DNA of 64,000 nucleotides from Merluccius polli (GCA_030340625.1 JAOPHQ010004263.1:62001-126000); one strand, 5' to 3'; positions 13,501-28,500 are shown, counted from the stretch's first letter. Program-made: numbers and translations. The notes: generated by a model not told the origin, from the sequence alone.

Positions 13501-16500
13501 CTGGAGATTTTGGCCACTGGTCTGTGTGTAAGTACAGGAAAGATGGCCCTGAAAACCAGCGACTGGTATTGGTGAGTTCTGCCAGCTTCTTGCCCCTTGT
13601 GATGTCATCGGCAGCATTATTGGCGGTGTCCACATACCTCCACTGTGCGGGCTGAGTGAGCTCCAGGATTTCTGTGATGCGGTTTGCTACAAAGACTTTG
13701 TATCTACAGGTGTCAGAGGAAATCCAAGTCAGAACAGTGGTGGAATCAGACCAGAGTATGACGTCATTGATGGGCAAGGTAAGTTCAGTTTGCAGAAAGT
13801 GAGCCAACTGAGACCCAGCCAAAGCAGCACACAGCTCAAGGCGTGGGATGGATATGGTCTTCTTTGGAGCTACCCTGGAACGTGCCATAACAAAGGAAAC
13901 AGACACGTTTCCATGTCCATCTGTGACATGTAAATAGGCAACTGACCCGTAGGCCTGTTCAGAGGCGTCACAGAACAGGTGAAGCTCTCGGGTGCCAGCC
14001 AGCTCATCGGTTCCTGCTGAGCCGTACCACCGGGGAACTTGGATGTCGGCTATTCCTGGCAACTCCTTCTCCCATGTGGACCAGGCTGCTCTGATGCCTT
14101 CTGGGATATCTGGATCATCCCATCCCCTTGCTGGCTTCATCCACAGCTGTTGGAGCATGACTTTTGCACGAGTAGTGAATGGAATAATAAACCCGAGAGG
14201 GTCATACTGTCGGGCAAGAATACGGTATAGGATCCGCATGGTGAGGACTGTGTACTCCACTGGGCGGTGTTTGAAGCTCAATGTGTCATGTAAACAATGC
14301 CAGGTAAGTCCAAGGGTCCCCTCACATGGGTCAGAGCAGTCATGGCTCAGCCAGAGCTCAGAATGGGCAGAACGTGCTTCAGTAGGTAAGTGGTTGATTA
14401 CAGAGGCATGATTACTGGCCCATTGACGGACCTCAAAACCACCCTCAAGCAAAGTGGAACGCAGTTTGTTGACCATGGCTTTGGCTTCGGGAACAGAGGA
14501 TAAGCTTTGGAGGCAGTTGTCCACGTAAAAGGCACTGAGGACTGAAGTCTGGACATCACGATGTTCTGCAGCAAGACTCTGAGCATGCCTTTGGAGCGCA
14601 TATATGGCACAACATGGACTGCACGTCGTGCCGAAGGGCAAGACCTGCCATTCATGAACTTCAGGGGGAGAATCTCTCTTCATGCTCCGCCAGAGGAAGC
14701 GCAACAGAGGCCTATCAGTCGGTAGCAATCGGATTTGATGGAACATTCCCTTTACGTCCCCACTGATGGCAACCATATGCTCTCGGAAACGAATGAGAAC
14801 ACCAAGCAATGATGGACCTAACGTTGGACCTGGCAGCAGGTAAGCATTAAGGTTTTCACCCTGGTACTGGTAGGAACAATTAAACACAAGGCGGTGTTTG
14901 CCATTATGCTCCACTAAATGATGGGGTATATACCAGGACTCCTGGCTTTCTTCCACTTCCTGTGGATTCAGTTTCTTGACATAACCGGCGTCAATCAGTT
15001 TTTTGATCTCCTGCTCATAGATGACTGCACGCTCTGGGTTCTTGGACAGCTGTCGCTCAATGTGACGTAAAGTTGACAGGACTGCTTCAGGAGGTGCATG
15101 CAGTAAGGGGGCATCTTTGGCTCTGAGCAAAGGAGTGGCATATCTCTTTATTCCATTAATCTCACGGTGCTCTGTTTGTTGTTCTAGGCACTCAAGGGCT
15201 TGTTGATCCTGCTTGGACCTGATAATGGCTTTAGGATTCTTGGAATATGGAAATACTTCGATCTGCCACAATCGTTCCACATCCCTCTGTAGCTGGTCTT
15301 TAGCAGGAGAAGTGAGGAAAAAACACTGGGTGTCAGAGCTGGAGTCTTGCACGAAGGAGGTCGGTCCATGCAACGTCCAGCCTAAGCGGGTATGCAGGGC
15401 AGCTGGGCTTCCAGGGGGGCCCAATCTCACACGTTCCACAGAGCACAGAAGATGAGAGTTGTCTGCCCCCACCAACAGCAATGGTCTGATCTTATTGAAC
15501 TCCTGCAACGGCAACCCTTGAAGATGCTGATAACGTCTCTGCAGAGTGGTGACAGGGTAAGTCTGCTCAGGTAAATCTAATTGCTTCGCAGTGAAAGCAT
15601 CTTTGATCTCATATTTCTTATGCTGATTGGAAGCTGATGAAATTGAGAAGGATACTGTAGTACCCTCGATTTTCTCGGTGCCTTGTCTGATTGTGCGCAG
15701 GGCTAAGGACTCGGCCGCCCCATGTAGGCCTAACAACTCTGCAGCAGAGGACAAAAGCATGGTTCTCTCTGAACCGTCGTCCAGGATGGCATAGGTGTCC
15801 AAAGATTTCCCATTGTGAGTCAGGACAACTTTTACCACCTTCAGGAGTACAGAGTTGCATCCACTGGGCCTACTCAGATAAAGAATTTGTTGCTCACCTT
15901 TACGGGTATTCACTTCATGTAGGATTCCTAAATGACGATCTTTGCATTGGGGGCAACTTTTCTTTAGGTCACAGTTGGATGAACGGTGCGAACGTCCACA
16001 CTTCCAGCAGCGGCCATTGTCTATAATCCACTTTACCTTGGCTTCTACATCAAATTCCTGAAATTCAGGACACTGACTGAGGTGGTGAGATGGACTTTTA
16101 CAGAAAGCACAGGAGGAGGATGTAGCCTCACTTGGGGATTTCACACGTGGGTTAGTGTTTCGCATCTGGGTATAATCTCTGGCACTCTCTTCCCGACTTA
16201 CACCTTGAAGGAAAGTGGCGATGGGGTGGACTGATCTCATGGTTCCTCCATCTCTGGCCGGTGGTCTAGTGATACTCCGTGATGGCCCACTCACTTGAAC
16301 AACTAAACTTTGGCATTCTGCTTCCTCCTCTAACCAGTTTGCGAAATCTATCAGATTATATGGCACATCTGGTCTTAATATTCGGGCTTGTCTGGCAAAA
16401 CTGGCAACATGGTCAGCAGGGAGCTTACTGAGCAGCTGATGGACATGAGACGCACAGGCCAGCTCCGTTGCACCTTCATTATAACCCCAGGACTGAAGCA

Positions 16501-19500
16501 TGCCCACCAAAGCTCTGATACGTACGGCAAATTGACTGAATCCTTGAGAATCTCCAGAGCGAACAGTTGGGAGACTCTGAACGGAAGTGATTTCTCTTAA
16601 CACCAGGTGGTGTGGTTGGCCGTACCTCTTCTGAAGAGCTTTCAAAGAAGTGGTGTAAGGCTGTGGGTGATGAGCATAGGCAAGGGCAAGATGGCGGGCT
16701 GAATCCAATTTCAAGTGGTCAAGCAGAATATGATACTTATACTGCTCATGTTCCTCAGATGGCAATAAGTTCTCCAGAGCCATATTTAGCATTACAAACT
16801 CATGAGGGTCTTCTCTTGTAAAGAACGGGAATGAAGGCTTTTCATATGCTGACCTTCTGAGCTGAGCAGGGGGCACTAATGTGTAGGACACAGGTACTGA
16901 CGACTGGGCTGGGCCTGGAATACCAGGGTAAGCAGATGCAGCAAAATGGGGCCTACTGGGGTAATGCCCCTGATCAGCAGATACCTCATGAGACTGGGAC
17001 ACTGAGACTGTCGGAATCAAGTCAGCAACAGAATGGCACTGGATATTTCTAGGGTGACTGACTACGTACCCCTGTAGGGGCCTACCAGGGTCAGCTAGTG
17101 CTGGGGTCGGAGGCAGATGGAGAGAGCTACGAACAGGCATATCTACAGAGTTAATAGCAGGGGCTGTCCCTCTAGTCTGTGAGGCTGGTGCAGGCCCGGG
17201 GAGAGCCTGAGGAGGTTGTAGTGCAGGGGCTATTGGAGCAACATGCTCTGGATGAACAAGTGGGGAATATGACAGATTCGGGACAGGATAAGGAAAATAG
17301 GGAGGCCTGAAGAATCCACAATTTTGGAAGTAAGCAGGATCGGCTGGCATTGGCGGTGGCACCCATGGAGGGCCTTGGAAGTAGAAAGGATTTCCTGGCA
17401 TTCGATTAATTTGGGGGAGAGGATCACCCCTTGCTGACTGTGGGTAACTCTGATACAGACCTAGATTGCCAAAGTCATTATAGATTCGAAATAAATCTTG
17501 ATTGGCACCTGGTGGCTGATTCAGGTATTGTGGTATCGGATTCACATTCAGGGGGGCTTGTGAGGTTAAGTTCCTCTGACAAGGAACTGGTGGCTCATGA
17601 TGTTCATGAACGTTTGGGCTTCTGTGTGTGTCTGATGTTTCTCTACAAGCACGTGCAGAGGGTGTGGGAAGCATAGAAGCAGGTGGAGGTGGAAGCATGC
17701 TTTGTCTACTCAACCTTGGTGGTGAGGGGAGAGGCAGGCTTTGTCTTGTTTCCTGATGATGGCGAAGACATTCTCCCAGCTCCTGCACAAAGGATGTCCT
17801 AAAGTCCACTGGTAGATCTCTCTCTCCTGCCTGTCTCCCTGGAGATGTAGCATGTGAGCTTTGTGATTCAGAAATGAAGGAAGAACATTCCCTTTGGTCC
17901 TGCATATTCTTCATCATTTCTCCCAAATTCATCAGCATGCCCTTCATCTGTTTTACCTCCTCAGACAGAGCTTTCACATCAGTGTTTCCATGTGGTAACA
18001 TGGCTTCTGGATTTACTTCTCCTTGTGATTGACCTTGCACATTTGTAGCAGAAGAGTGGGGATGTACCATTTCATAATCCTGATGCCACACAGGAGGCCT
18101 CACATGCCTAGTTGAACGCTTCATTTTCCAGGGGTTATATTCCATTCCAGCAGCCTATCCGGCTCGAAGGACCCTGTAAAGTATTTGGATGTTTGGCTGG
18201 TTTAGGATGAGTGCTACCAGAATGGTGTGTCGGTTAGAACACAGGAATGAGTCCAGGAAGTACAATTCAGTTGATTTTATTGCCATTTGCTTTCCTTTGA
18301 TGTCTTAATGTTGTTTTACATTTGCTGAATGTTGCTGGTGATCTACAATCAAACAAACCCAACTTTACTGTTACAAATCATAATTATACATGCACAGAAC
18401 CACAAAGGAAATCTTTAACCAAATTAAATGATTAACAGTTCTCAAAGTAATATCAAATGCAAAAGGATTGAAATAAACTTACAATGTCATAGACGCAGCA
18501 AACACATGCAGCAGGCAGAGGAACAAGCAGTCAGTACAAAGAAACAGTGAGGCTGATTACTAATAATCCTCAGGTGAAGGAAGCTCCCAGAAGGGGGCGT
18601 GTCTCCCAGTAGGAGTGGCAGGAGAGTTTGTGTGGCAGGGGAGTAACCGATTGGGATTTTGAACAGCACTGTCCATAACTATTTGATAGGGATGTCTAGC
18701 CTAGGCTATTTCCTTGTTCTTCGGTGATTTAGTGGGCTCGTTTTCACAGAGACCGCCTGCTCTGAACAACCAATCACCGTACTGACCACTTCCAAACTCG
18801 TGCACGAGAATCGACGTAATCCATAGCAACGGCGCGTCACTCTTAGTTCACTCTTAGTGATGTATCCTTAGTATGAGTAGGTCTCAGCGGCTTTGTGAAT
18901 AACTTTTAAGAAAAAACTCCTACGTAAAATGTTTTAGCGCGAGTTAGGAGCACTCCTAGCGGTAAGATAAAATGCTTTGTGAAAACGGCCCCAGATATCT
19001 AGATTTACTCAAACATGACTTGATTTTCCATTCCATCCATCCAAAGCCATTTATACAATTAGTATTAACCATCAATCTATCTATCCATCCATCCATCCAT
19101 CCATCTTCTTCACTCTTCTAATCCGTTTTAATTAGTATATTTACCTTGCAAAATAAAATATAATGCATGTTGTTATTCATTGATAATGTGGATAATATGT
19201 GTGTGTGTGTGTGTGTATGTATGCATGCATGTATGTATGTATGTATTTTGAGACACACCTCCTCCAAGCTGAAGAGCACCCCTCCTATAGGAGCACCGAA
19301 CGCCACCGACACCCCTGCTGCTGAGGCCGCAGAGAGAACCTGAGTACACAAAACAAACGCACCTCAGACAACGGCAGCAACAAGCATCTGTCTGCAATAT
19401 GCAGACACACCAGTGATGCATGCAAGAACACACACGCATGGCGTGCACACATGTATGTCATCACAAAAAGTTATGACAAGCAAAAAGTGAAGAAAACGGA

Positions 19501-22500
19501 ACCAACCAACCAAGTATAGTAAGTCTATCTCATAAGTAAGGGATAATGTACAGTGGTCATTATTGCAAAATAAACCCCAACAGGGTGATGCAGCAGTCTG
19601 CTATTCAGAAATAACAGACCGTAGAATGCCGTAACTGACCAATCAGAATCAAATATTCAACAGCTGTGTAAAAAGGTTAAATAATAACTTATTGACAACA
19701 CAAGCTTGAATGCAACATTAAACATAATCTGTGACTCAACATGAACTGTGAAGCCACTGCTACTACGGTAAGAGATGTAGTTGTACTAGATTATCACAGG
19801 CAGGGTAACCAAATGAGAGACACGGCCAAGCCTCACTACGAACAGTTTTTATTTCACTAGCTAGGCACGATCAACACGCCTCAATATGAAACATGTGAAA
19901 AATCTGCCTACAATCTTTGTTCACACAACGCCTTCATTAGGACAATGATACATTGTTCCTCTCTCACTCTCTAGACATATCTCGTAGGGATGGGAATCAG
20001 AGGCCCCACCATACGATATTATCACGATACTTAAGTCATGATAAGTCATGATATACGATATTATGGCGATTTTTAACATTTTGAGTATTGTGATAACAAA
20101 TATTGCGATTTATTACCTTACTTACTATGCTGTATTAAATTTCCCCACCCCTAGTATCAGGCTCTCTCTTACCTCTCGCTTCTTAGCCTCATTCTTGCTG
20201 TACTTCGGAAAGAGATAGGAGAAGATGTTGCCACAGCAACACGCCACATGCACCAGGGGCCCCTCCTTGCCCAGGCTGAGGCCCGACGCCACAGCCAGCA
20301 CCAGCGTGATGGTCTTGATCAGCAGGGTCCACTTGCCCAGGTATCCCCGGATGATGAACCCACTCAGGATGGTCTTGATCTGGGGAGAGAACATGGTGGG
20401 AAGGGTGTGGGGAGGTGGTGGTGGTGGTGGAGCAATACAGGCATTTAAAACAATCTCATACACAGGCAATCAAAATGCCGTGACTTAGGGCTGCACAATT
20501 AATCGCATATTAATTAAAATCGTGATTATGCGATTTTTTTACAATTAGCTAATCGTGAAAGGTCACAATTCATGTATTTTAAAAAAAGGAGAACATATGT
20601 AAACATAAATTAATATAAATAAGTATACCCGTTACATTAAAATCTAATTACAAACAAGTTACAACTCAGCAATTGATTTATTATTGTTGATTTTTATATA
20701 AAGTAAGCACCACAGAATATTAATTGTATCAATAATCTGTTCATCGCAATGAATAATCGCAATACCTATCATGACTATGAAATCAGATAACCAGACTAGC
20801 CCGGGTATATAATTGATTTTGAACTCCATTTTGGTCATTTACGTTACCATTATATCTGCCCATTTTGGCACCTAATTGCACTACAAACCATCCCTGGCAG
20901 GAGGGACCGCTCTTTCTGTGTTCCTTCTCAAGGTTTCTTCTATGATAATTAAGGGAGTTTTTCCTTGCCGTTTAGAGGGCTGAGGGTTAGAGGGGGTGTC
21001 GAATAATGCGGCCTGCGAAGCCCTTTGAGACTAAGTGTGATTAAGGTCTGTACAAATGAAATGAACGGAGGTCATGGGAGGTCCATTTGTTTTGTCCAGT
21101 TATTCTAGCTGTGTGCTGTGATATGCAAGAGCTGTGTTGCACATTTGAGTGTTTGTGGGGGATTTATCAAATCATACCACTCACGTGTGTAGCGCCAACA
21201 GAATACCTCAAGCTAAACTGAATGGGGCATCCTGTGACAAAATCCACAACATTTCTGAGGCAGCTGGAAGGAAATAGGCCTTTCCTGTCCTATTTGTCCT
21301 AACTTTAATAGTTAGGAACGAGAATATCTTACACAAAATAATAAATATACGACAGTATATTTACATAGTGTTATCTTTCATTTATCTCATTCTTCATTTT
21401 ATCTTCATATGACTAGCGCTGTTATTGTGACTAGTGCTCTTACTGCTGAGCTGAACTGTTTTTACAATACATTTCATTATACCGTTGACCCTTAACTGAC
21501 ATATAACTAATAAAACTGAAACTTGAAACTTGAGTATTGGTGGTGGTGGTGGGGCTTACCTCCGGGATCCCCGAGCCGCATGCGTACGGGGCAAACACCT
21601 TGACCAGGCAGACAGCCAGGAAAGCGAAGGACAGTGCCCAGTATATGTACATGAAGTAGTTCATGATGTACGAGCCTGGACCCTGGGGAGGGAGGGACGG
21701 AGGGAGGGAGAGAAGAGGAGGTCAGATGGACGGCAGCACTGGCTGCATGTTCACAGGCACCAATAGGGACCTTATTTACCTCGAGGCCATCTTGGTTCTA
21801 AACGGAATTTCACTTTCAGTTGCCCCCACCCAGCTAGCATTTAGAACCAAGATAACCGCTAGGTGAATGAGGCCCCTGTTGGTACAAAAATGATCACAAT
21901 CGCTGTTCAGTTTTGGCCAACACTCAATGTTTCTGGAATTGGTGGTGATTTTGGGTCTTGACATTAACCATTTTTCACCGCTATTGGTTTATTATTAATT
22001 GATAACTGTATAATCTGGATGCAAAAGGTAGACGCAACTATTTTAATGTACCATTTGAGTCTGTGACGGCCTCTCTAACCCTCCCTTATGCTTTTACCTC
22101 TATAGCATCTTCCAGGCCATCAGCTGGTTGGCTACACCTGGAGAGGGTGGAGCTAGAGGACATAAATGGGGCGGCCATCTTAGCGTCTGTCTCTCTCTTT
22201 TGTTCTGGCCGCATGGGCAATTTAGTCTGTGTTGACTTTGTTACTTTATTTGACACTCATCCACACACCCGCACGACACCACTGATAAATAACATTCACA
22301 CCGTTTAGGTGGTATTATGTTTAGTTAAATAAATATTTGGTTACACTACCGTGCTGTGTGGACTCTTCTCCTTTTGTTGCAAACCTTTGAGCCAGGTTCG
22401 TAACAAATGGGGGCTCGTCCGGGATCTTGGATCCTTGGTTTGTATTAAATAGTTGCTAGTGTTTGGCATGGCTATAAAGCTAGAGGGTATGGAAATCGGT

Positions 22501-25500
22501 CTGTTGTGGCGAGTACAGAATCCAGTGATGTGTATTGGGTTCAGTGAAATTTTTGGAGCTGTAGCCTGAAATGAGCAGTAGTATTGGAGAGAGTCCACCC
22601 CACACGGATGGTAGTGTAAGTGGTTCAGATTAGGGTGGATTGAGGTTCAGGGCTCCCAGTTCATCATACTAGGAAGGCGGTAGCTACCTGCAATGAGAAA
22701 CTGTATTCTTTTCATGTTGTGTAACCCCTGATCTGGTGCAATTTAAAATCAGCCGAGTTTGTGGAACAACTTTCCCGTTAGGTATCAGAACGATATCCAT
22801 TCCTGGATTCGTTGTTTGTTGTTTTAGTTTTTTTTTTTTGTGCAGTAGTGTGGCCAGAGCATTTTGCTGAGGGTACACCTCCATGATTGTCTAGGTAGGT
22901 CAACAGCTTGCTGGTTGCCTGGCCGAGTCATTGGGCTTTGTGTTTAAATCTCCCACCGACGCTATTGCATGAAGACTAGGGTGAGTTAGGTAGACAGCCA
23001 GGGGAAAGGATGTTCCACATAGTGGCTGTTGTGCTAGTCTGAAGGGGGTTAACAAAAAAAGAAAAGGTGGCAGTTCTCTAGGTGGCAGGGGAGCTACCGA
23101 GGGTTAGGGTAGGTAACATTTGTGGGGCCTTGGTAATTTTTTGAATGTTGGGTCACTAGTCAGTGTGGTACATTTGTTGGTTGTGATGTCTGCTCTGGAG
23201 GAATTTGTGAAGAAGTCCAAGTGAAGATCAATTGGCGGCCTTCACTAAGGATAATTTGATTAAAGTAGCAGAGAATTATGCCATTGAAATCCCTACTCAG
23301 GGGCGTAAGGACCGCATTTTCGCTGTAATCAAGGAAGGGTTGGTTCAGTTGGGGGTTTTGGTGGCTGGGATAACAGAAATGGACGAACAAGATTCAGTTT
23401 CTCCCCAGGGTAGTCTCCCTGACCAGCCTGTGGAAAATGTGCAGCCTGTAGCTGGGGTAGGTTTGACTTTCGAACAGCAAAAAGAGTTGTTAATTTTGAA
23501 GCATAGACATGAGTTGGAGCGTGAGGAATGGGCTTTAGAACGAGAGCGTATAAGTGACAGGTTAAAATTGGAGCACTACAAGCTGGAGTTGATCAGGGAG
23601 GGTAAGATCCGTGACCCCTCAGCAGATACACAATGGGAAACTGTTGGGGGCAGTTCCTCACATTTTGATGTCTCGGTTAGCTTGCGGTTGGTTCCAAAAT
23701 TTTCAGAGAAAGATCCGGTTTCATTTTTCTTGCTTTTTGAGAGGTTGGCTAAAAACAGGAAGTGGAGTGATTCTGAGCAGACTTTGCTGCTCCAATGTGT
23801 GTTAACTGGGAAGGCCCAAGAAGCTTATTCTGCTTTGTCTACAGCAGATAGTGAAAACTTCCAAAAGGTAAAAAACGCGGTACTAAAAGCATATGAACTA
23901 GTACCTGAGGCTTATTGACAAAAATTCAGAGGTGCAAGAAAATATGACAAACAGACTTATGTAGAGTTTGCACGTGAGCTGTCCACTCTTTTTGGTAGAT
24001 GGAGGTTGTCATCTGAGGTGCACACATTTGAAAAGTTGTGTGAGCTGTTGTTGTTGGAGCAGTTCCAGGACACTCTTACTGAACGTATAGCCACTTATCT
24101 GAGTGAAAGAAATGCTAAAATGTTGACTGAAGCAGCAAGTGAGCAGATGAGTATGCATTGACACAAACTGCGAAGTGACCGACACAGAAACGTTTTTGGG
24201 CCATCAAAAAGGGTCATCAAGTGAGTTCCCACATTTCAAGCCGGGTAACAGTGGCAGTAAGTTGGATCCGAGTCGGGTTTGTAATTATTGTCTTGGTAAA
24301 GGTCATTGGAAAGCTGAATGTCCAGTGCTGAAATCGAAACAGAAATCACAGCAAGGTTATCGTCATGTGAAACCTGTGGCTCTTTCTGCTCCAGTACGGT
24401 TAGGAGAGAAGGCTAATGCTATTGCTGCAGTTCGCAGGCACACAAAGTCAAACATAGAGGATGCTCTTGCCTCCTAAGGTGTTGAGCCTACACTTTCTCC
24501 TGTGGAATCAACTGGACTCTCCCAGGGAGTGTCATCTGAAATTGACATGTCCAGTGAAATTGATCCAGGTTATGACCCATTTGTGTCCCGTGGGTTTGTA
24601 TCTTTAGCAGGGTCTGATGAAAAAAATCCTGTTAAGATTTTGAGAGATTCTGGAGCTTTGGACACATTCATTCTGTCATCAGTGCTGCCATTCTTATCAG
24701 TCACAGACAGGAAATGTTGTGTTGGTTAGAGGTATGGGTTTGACTTTGGTCCCTGCTCCTTTGCATAAGGTTGTTTTATGTTCTGAACTGGTTAAAGGTG
24801 AGGTTGTTTTGGGAGTGCGGCCTGCTCGACCGGTTGAAGGGGTGCAAGTTATTCTGGGAAATGAGTTAGCTGGGAGTAGAGCCCGACCGATATATCGGCG
24901 GGCCGATATTATCGGCCGATATTAGGCATTTTCCAAACTATCGGTATCGGCATTTATAATGGCCGATAAATGAATATTTTAAAAAACGGACGAAACCCCC
25001 TTCAACCATGTTACAACGCCACAAACCCTGCAACCAGCTGATCCAGCCGGAGTCGGGCAGAGCGAACGAGTTACCCACGACCGCGAGCGACATGAGCAGC
25101 AAAAGCGGCCGGCAGTCCTTCATTTTCACTGAGCGCTGCCGACGAGGAGCGGCTGGCGGCAGCGAGCAGCGCGACGCCGGCGTCCAGCGCGACGCGGAGA
25201 GTTGAAATTAGTTTAACTTTATGCAAATGAGCGGCGTCGGTGCGAAGCAGCAACCCGCTACACTTCACGCCACTGTCCTATTTCACAGCGTCGCCGCGCA
25301 TCGAGTGCCGCCGAAAATTTGTTTCTTTTTTTTAGTTTTCCTTCTGCTCTGGAGACGACTATATTCCTATGGGTGCTACGGGCGGCACTTGTGTCAGACG
25401 CGCCGTGGCGGCAGTGTGTTTTGCACTTTATAATGCTTTATCTCCATTTCTGTTATTTTGATTACTAAATAATAAACAGGGGAAACGTGTAAATTGTTAT

Positions 25501-28500
25501 TTGAACATGCTTGTCACGCCGGCCTGCCGAATAGCTCTACTACAAACTTGATATTGCAATGGGCGGAACCGAACTTGATGTCTGCAGTGCTGCTTGAAGC
25601 CCCGCCCCCTGGCGACGGCAGCCAGCGAGCAGCCAGAGGCCACAGCGCCCCCTGCTGCTCATGTCTCTCGCGGTGTGACCCATCGGTGAAGTGTGTTCAC
25701 TGCATTATCCTATTATTTTAGCGAGGACTCATAAATAACTACATATAACTAATGTTAGGGAAATCTGTTTAAGTTTTGTTACGTGTTTCTGGAATTTCTT
25801 TTTAAAATATATATCGGCCGATATATCGGAATATCGGCTTTTTAAATCATCAAATATTTGTATCGGTATCGGCCCTAAAAATCCCATATCGGTCGGGCTC
25901 TAGCTGGGAGTCATATCTGGGCAGATTCACAAACTTTTTTAAGGGTTACTAGTACTCCTGTAAATAAGGCTGAGATTGAGGACAAGAGCCATCCACAGAT
26001 TTTTCCAGCATGTGCTGTTACTAGAGCTCAGGCTTGTCTGAATAAAAGTAAACTGGAAAAGAAAAAGGAGGAAAAAATGTCTCTAAATGTTGTGTGGCCA
26101 TTGCCTGCTTTTCCCTTCTCTGTGTCTCGCTCTGACCTGATACAGGAGCAGCAGAACGATCCTACTCTGATTGAAATGTTTCAGCAGGTGCGTCCAGTGG
26201 AAGAGATGGAAAGTGTGGCACACGGATACTTCCTGGAAGAGGGCATGTTGGTGAGAAAATGGCTGCCTCAAGGTGATGGGTTTGTTGGCGAGGCCAGGTT
26301 CCAGATTGTGGTTCCAACAAAACTGAGAGATGGCGTTTTGAGCACTGCTCATGACATGGTAGCTGGACATTTGGGAGTTAAGAAGATGTATGATAAAATC
26401 TTCTGTTACTTTTACTGGCCTTGCTTGAAAAAGGACATTTCGGCATACATAAAAACCTGTCACACTTGTCAGCTCACAGGAAAACCGAATCAGTCAATTA
26501 AACCTGCTCCATTGCATCCCATACCACCAGTTGGTCAGCCGTTTGAGCATTTGCAGATTGACTGTGTGGGCCCACTGCCCAAGTCTAAAACTGGTAGCAT
26601 GTATCTTTTCACGGTGTGTCAAACTACCAGATATCCTGCTGCCTATCCTCTGCGAAACATTACTACAAAGTCTATCATGAAAGCTTTAACCCAGTTCTTT
26701 TCTGTCTTTGGCATTCCAAAGGTAATCCAAAGTGATCAGGGAACACATTTTACATCTGGCCTGTTTGCAAAGATGTTGAAGAAACTTGGTATCACCCATG
26801 TCAAATCCACTGCTTATCATCCAGAAAGCCAGGGAGCTATTGAAAGGTTCCATCAGACACTAAAGTCGCTTTTGCGCTCGTATGGTGCTGAGCTGGGTCG
26901 TGACTGGGAGGGTATGCCTTGGTTGTTATTAGCTGCTCGAGAGGTAAACCAGGAGAGTACGGGTTTTAGCCCAAACGATCTTGTATTTGGTCACACTGTT
27001 CGTGATCCATTATCAGTGTTATACTGTATGATGACTGGAAGCAGTCTCCTCCACCTACAAAGTTGACAGATTATGTTAATGGGTTTAAAAGACGGCTGTA
27101 TGAGGCAGGAAAATTGGCAAAAACAAATCTAGAAAATTCTCAAAAAAAATGAAAAGGCGGTATGATCGCCCAGCTGAAGTACATGTCTTCAGTCCAGGTG
27201 ATCAGGTTCTAGCACTTCTCCCAGTGATAGGTTCTCCTTTTCAAGCTAAGTTTTCAGGCCCCTACTCTGTTCTTCGCCAGGTCTCAGATGTAAATTACTT
27301 GATTTCCACACCTGACCGGAGAAGGGTATCTCAATTATGTCATGTAAACATGTTAAAACCTTATTTTCTTCGTTCCACTACAGAACTGACGGAAAGGGAA
27401 TCAAAGCCGGTGGCCCTGGCAGCTTCGGTGAGTGTAGTGTTTTCTTCTTTGGGGAAAGAAGATGGTGAGGAGCCAGTCCATAATCCAGATGACTGTGTAA
27501 TGCAAGGCCGACTAAAACATTTGGAGTCACTGAATGACCTGGATAGGTTGTTGAACCATTTGCCTGACGGGAAAAAAAGAGAACTGTCTGACCTCATTTT
27601 GTCATTTCCTTCGTTGTTTTCAGACACTCCAACAAAAACCCATCTCATAGAACATGATATTGATGTAGGAGATGCTCAACCAATTAAACAAAGGTTTTAC
27701 CGGTTTTCTCAGGAGAAATGCACTCAGTTGGAGTCAGAGGTGAACTATATGTTAGAGAACAACATTGCAGAGCCCTCGTGTTCTAGCTGGGCATCCCCCT
27801 GTGTGTTGGTAAGAAAACCAGACCAAACGTTTAGGCCATGCACAGATTTTCGAAAAGTGAATAACGTCACCAAGCCAGATTTGTTTCCACTTCCTCGTAT
27901 CGACGATTGTGTTGATCAGGTGGGCTCGGCTAAATTTGTAAGCAAGTTCGACCTTTTGAAGGGTTACTAGCAGGTGCCCCTATCCAAACGAGCTCGAGAA
28001 ATTGCAGCGTTCATAACACCTTCAGGTCTGTACTCCTACTCTGTCATGCCATTTGGGCTCCGTAATGCACCGGCAACCTTTCAACGGTTAATGAATGTGG
28101 TAGTGGCACGGTTGGAGGGATGCACAGTGTATTTGGATGATGTTGTAATATATAGTGACACTTGGGAAGAGTATGTACACCGCATCAGAGCTTTGTTTGA
28201 TCGTCTTACATGGGCCAATCTCACTGTGAATCTGGCTAAATGCGAGTTTGCACAAGGGACAGTCACTTATTTGGGGAAGATTGTTGGCCAGGGACAGGTT
28301 ATTGATCAGTTTGCACCGCCAACCACTAAGAAAGAACTGATGCGCTTTCTAGGTATGGTTGGGTACTATCGCGGGTTTTGCCAGAACTTCTCCACAGTAG
28401 TAGCCCCTCTAACTAACATGTTAAGTTCGAAGGTTAAGTTTGATTGGTCCTCTGAGTCTCAACATGTTTTTGAACAGGTAAAGAATCTGATTTCCTCTGT

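Larger units (their letters stand above)
11440..18665 (-). mobile_element. BEL/Pao LTR retrotransposon, apparently intact
   Basis: Two 491-base LTRs (TG..CA on the minus strand) bound one 2056-codon frame. A 5-bp target duplication gcact is present at 11435-11439 and 18666-18670. The LTR copies differ at one position that I could find (about 11709 against 18442), so the insertion is young. The domain order protease-RT-RNase H-integrase is that of BEL/Pao, and no envelope gene follows. It sits inside the Harbinger element and, with it, in a clcn3 intron in the same transcriptional direction as clcn3. Confidence 0.97.
9828..18991 (+). mobile_element. PIF/Harbinger element, split by a BEL retrotransposon
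   Basis: Ends are gggccgtattcacaaag and its inverted partner ctttgtgaaaacggccc, flanked by CAG (9825-9827, 18992-18994), the CWG-type duplication of PIF/Harbinger elements. Without the 7.2-kb BEL insertion the element is about 1.9 kb. It lies in the intron between clcn3 exons e and f. Confidence 0.85.

Noticed and set aside
11975..18145. A giant host gene
   Set aside because: Domain order, flanking LTRs, primer site and target duplication show a BEL/Pao polyprotein.
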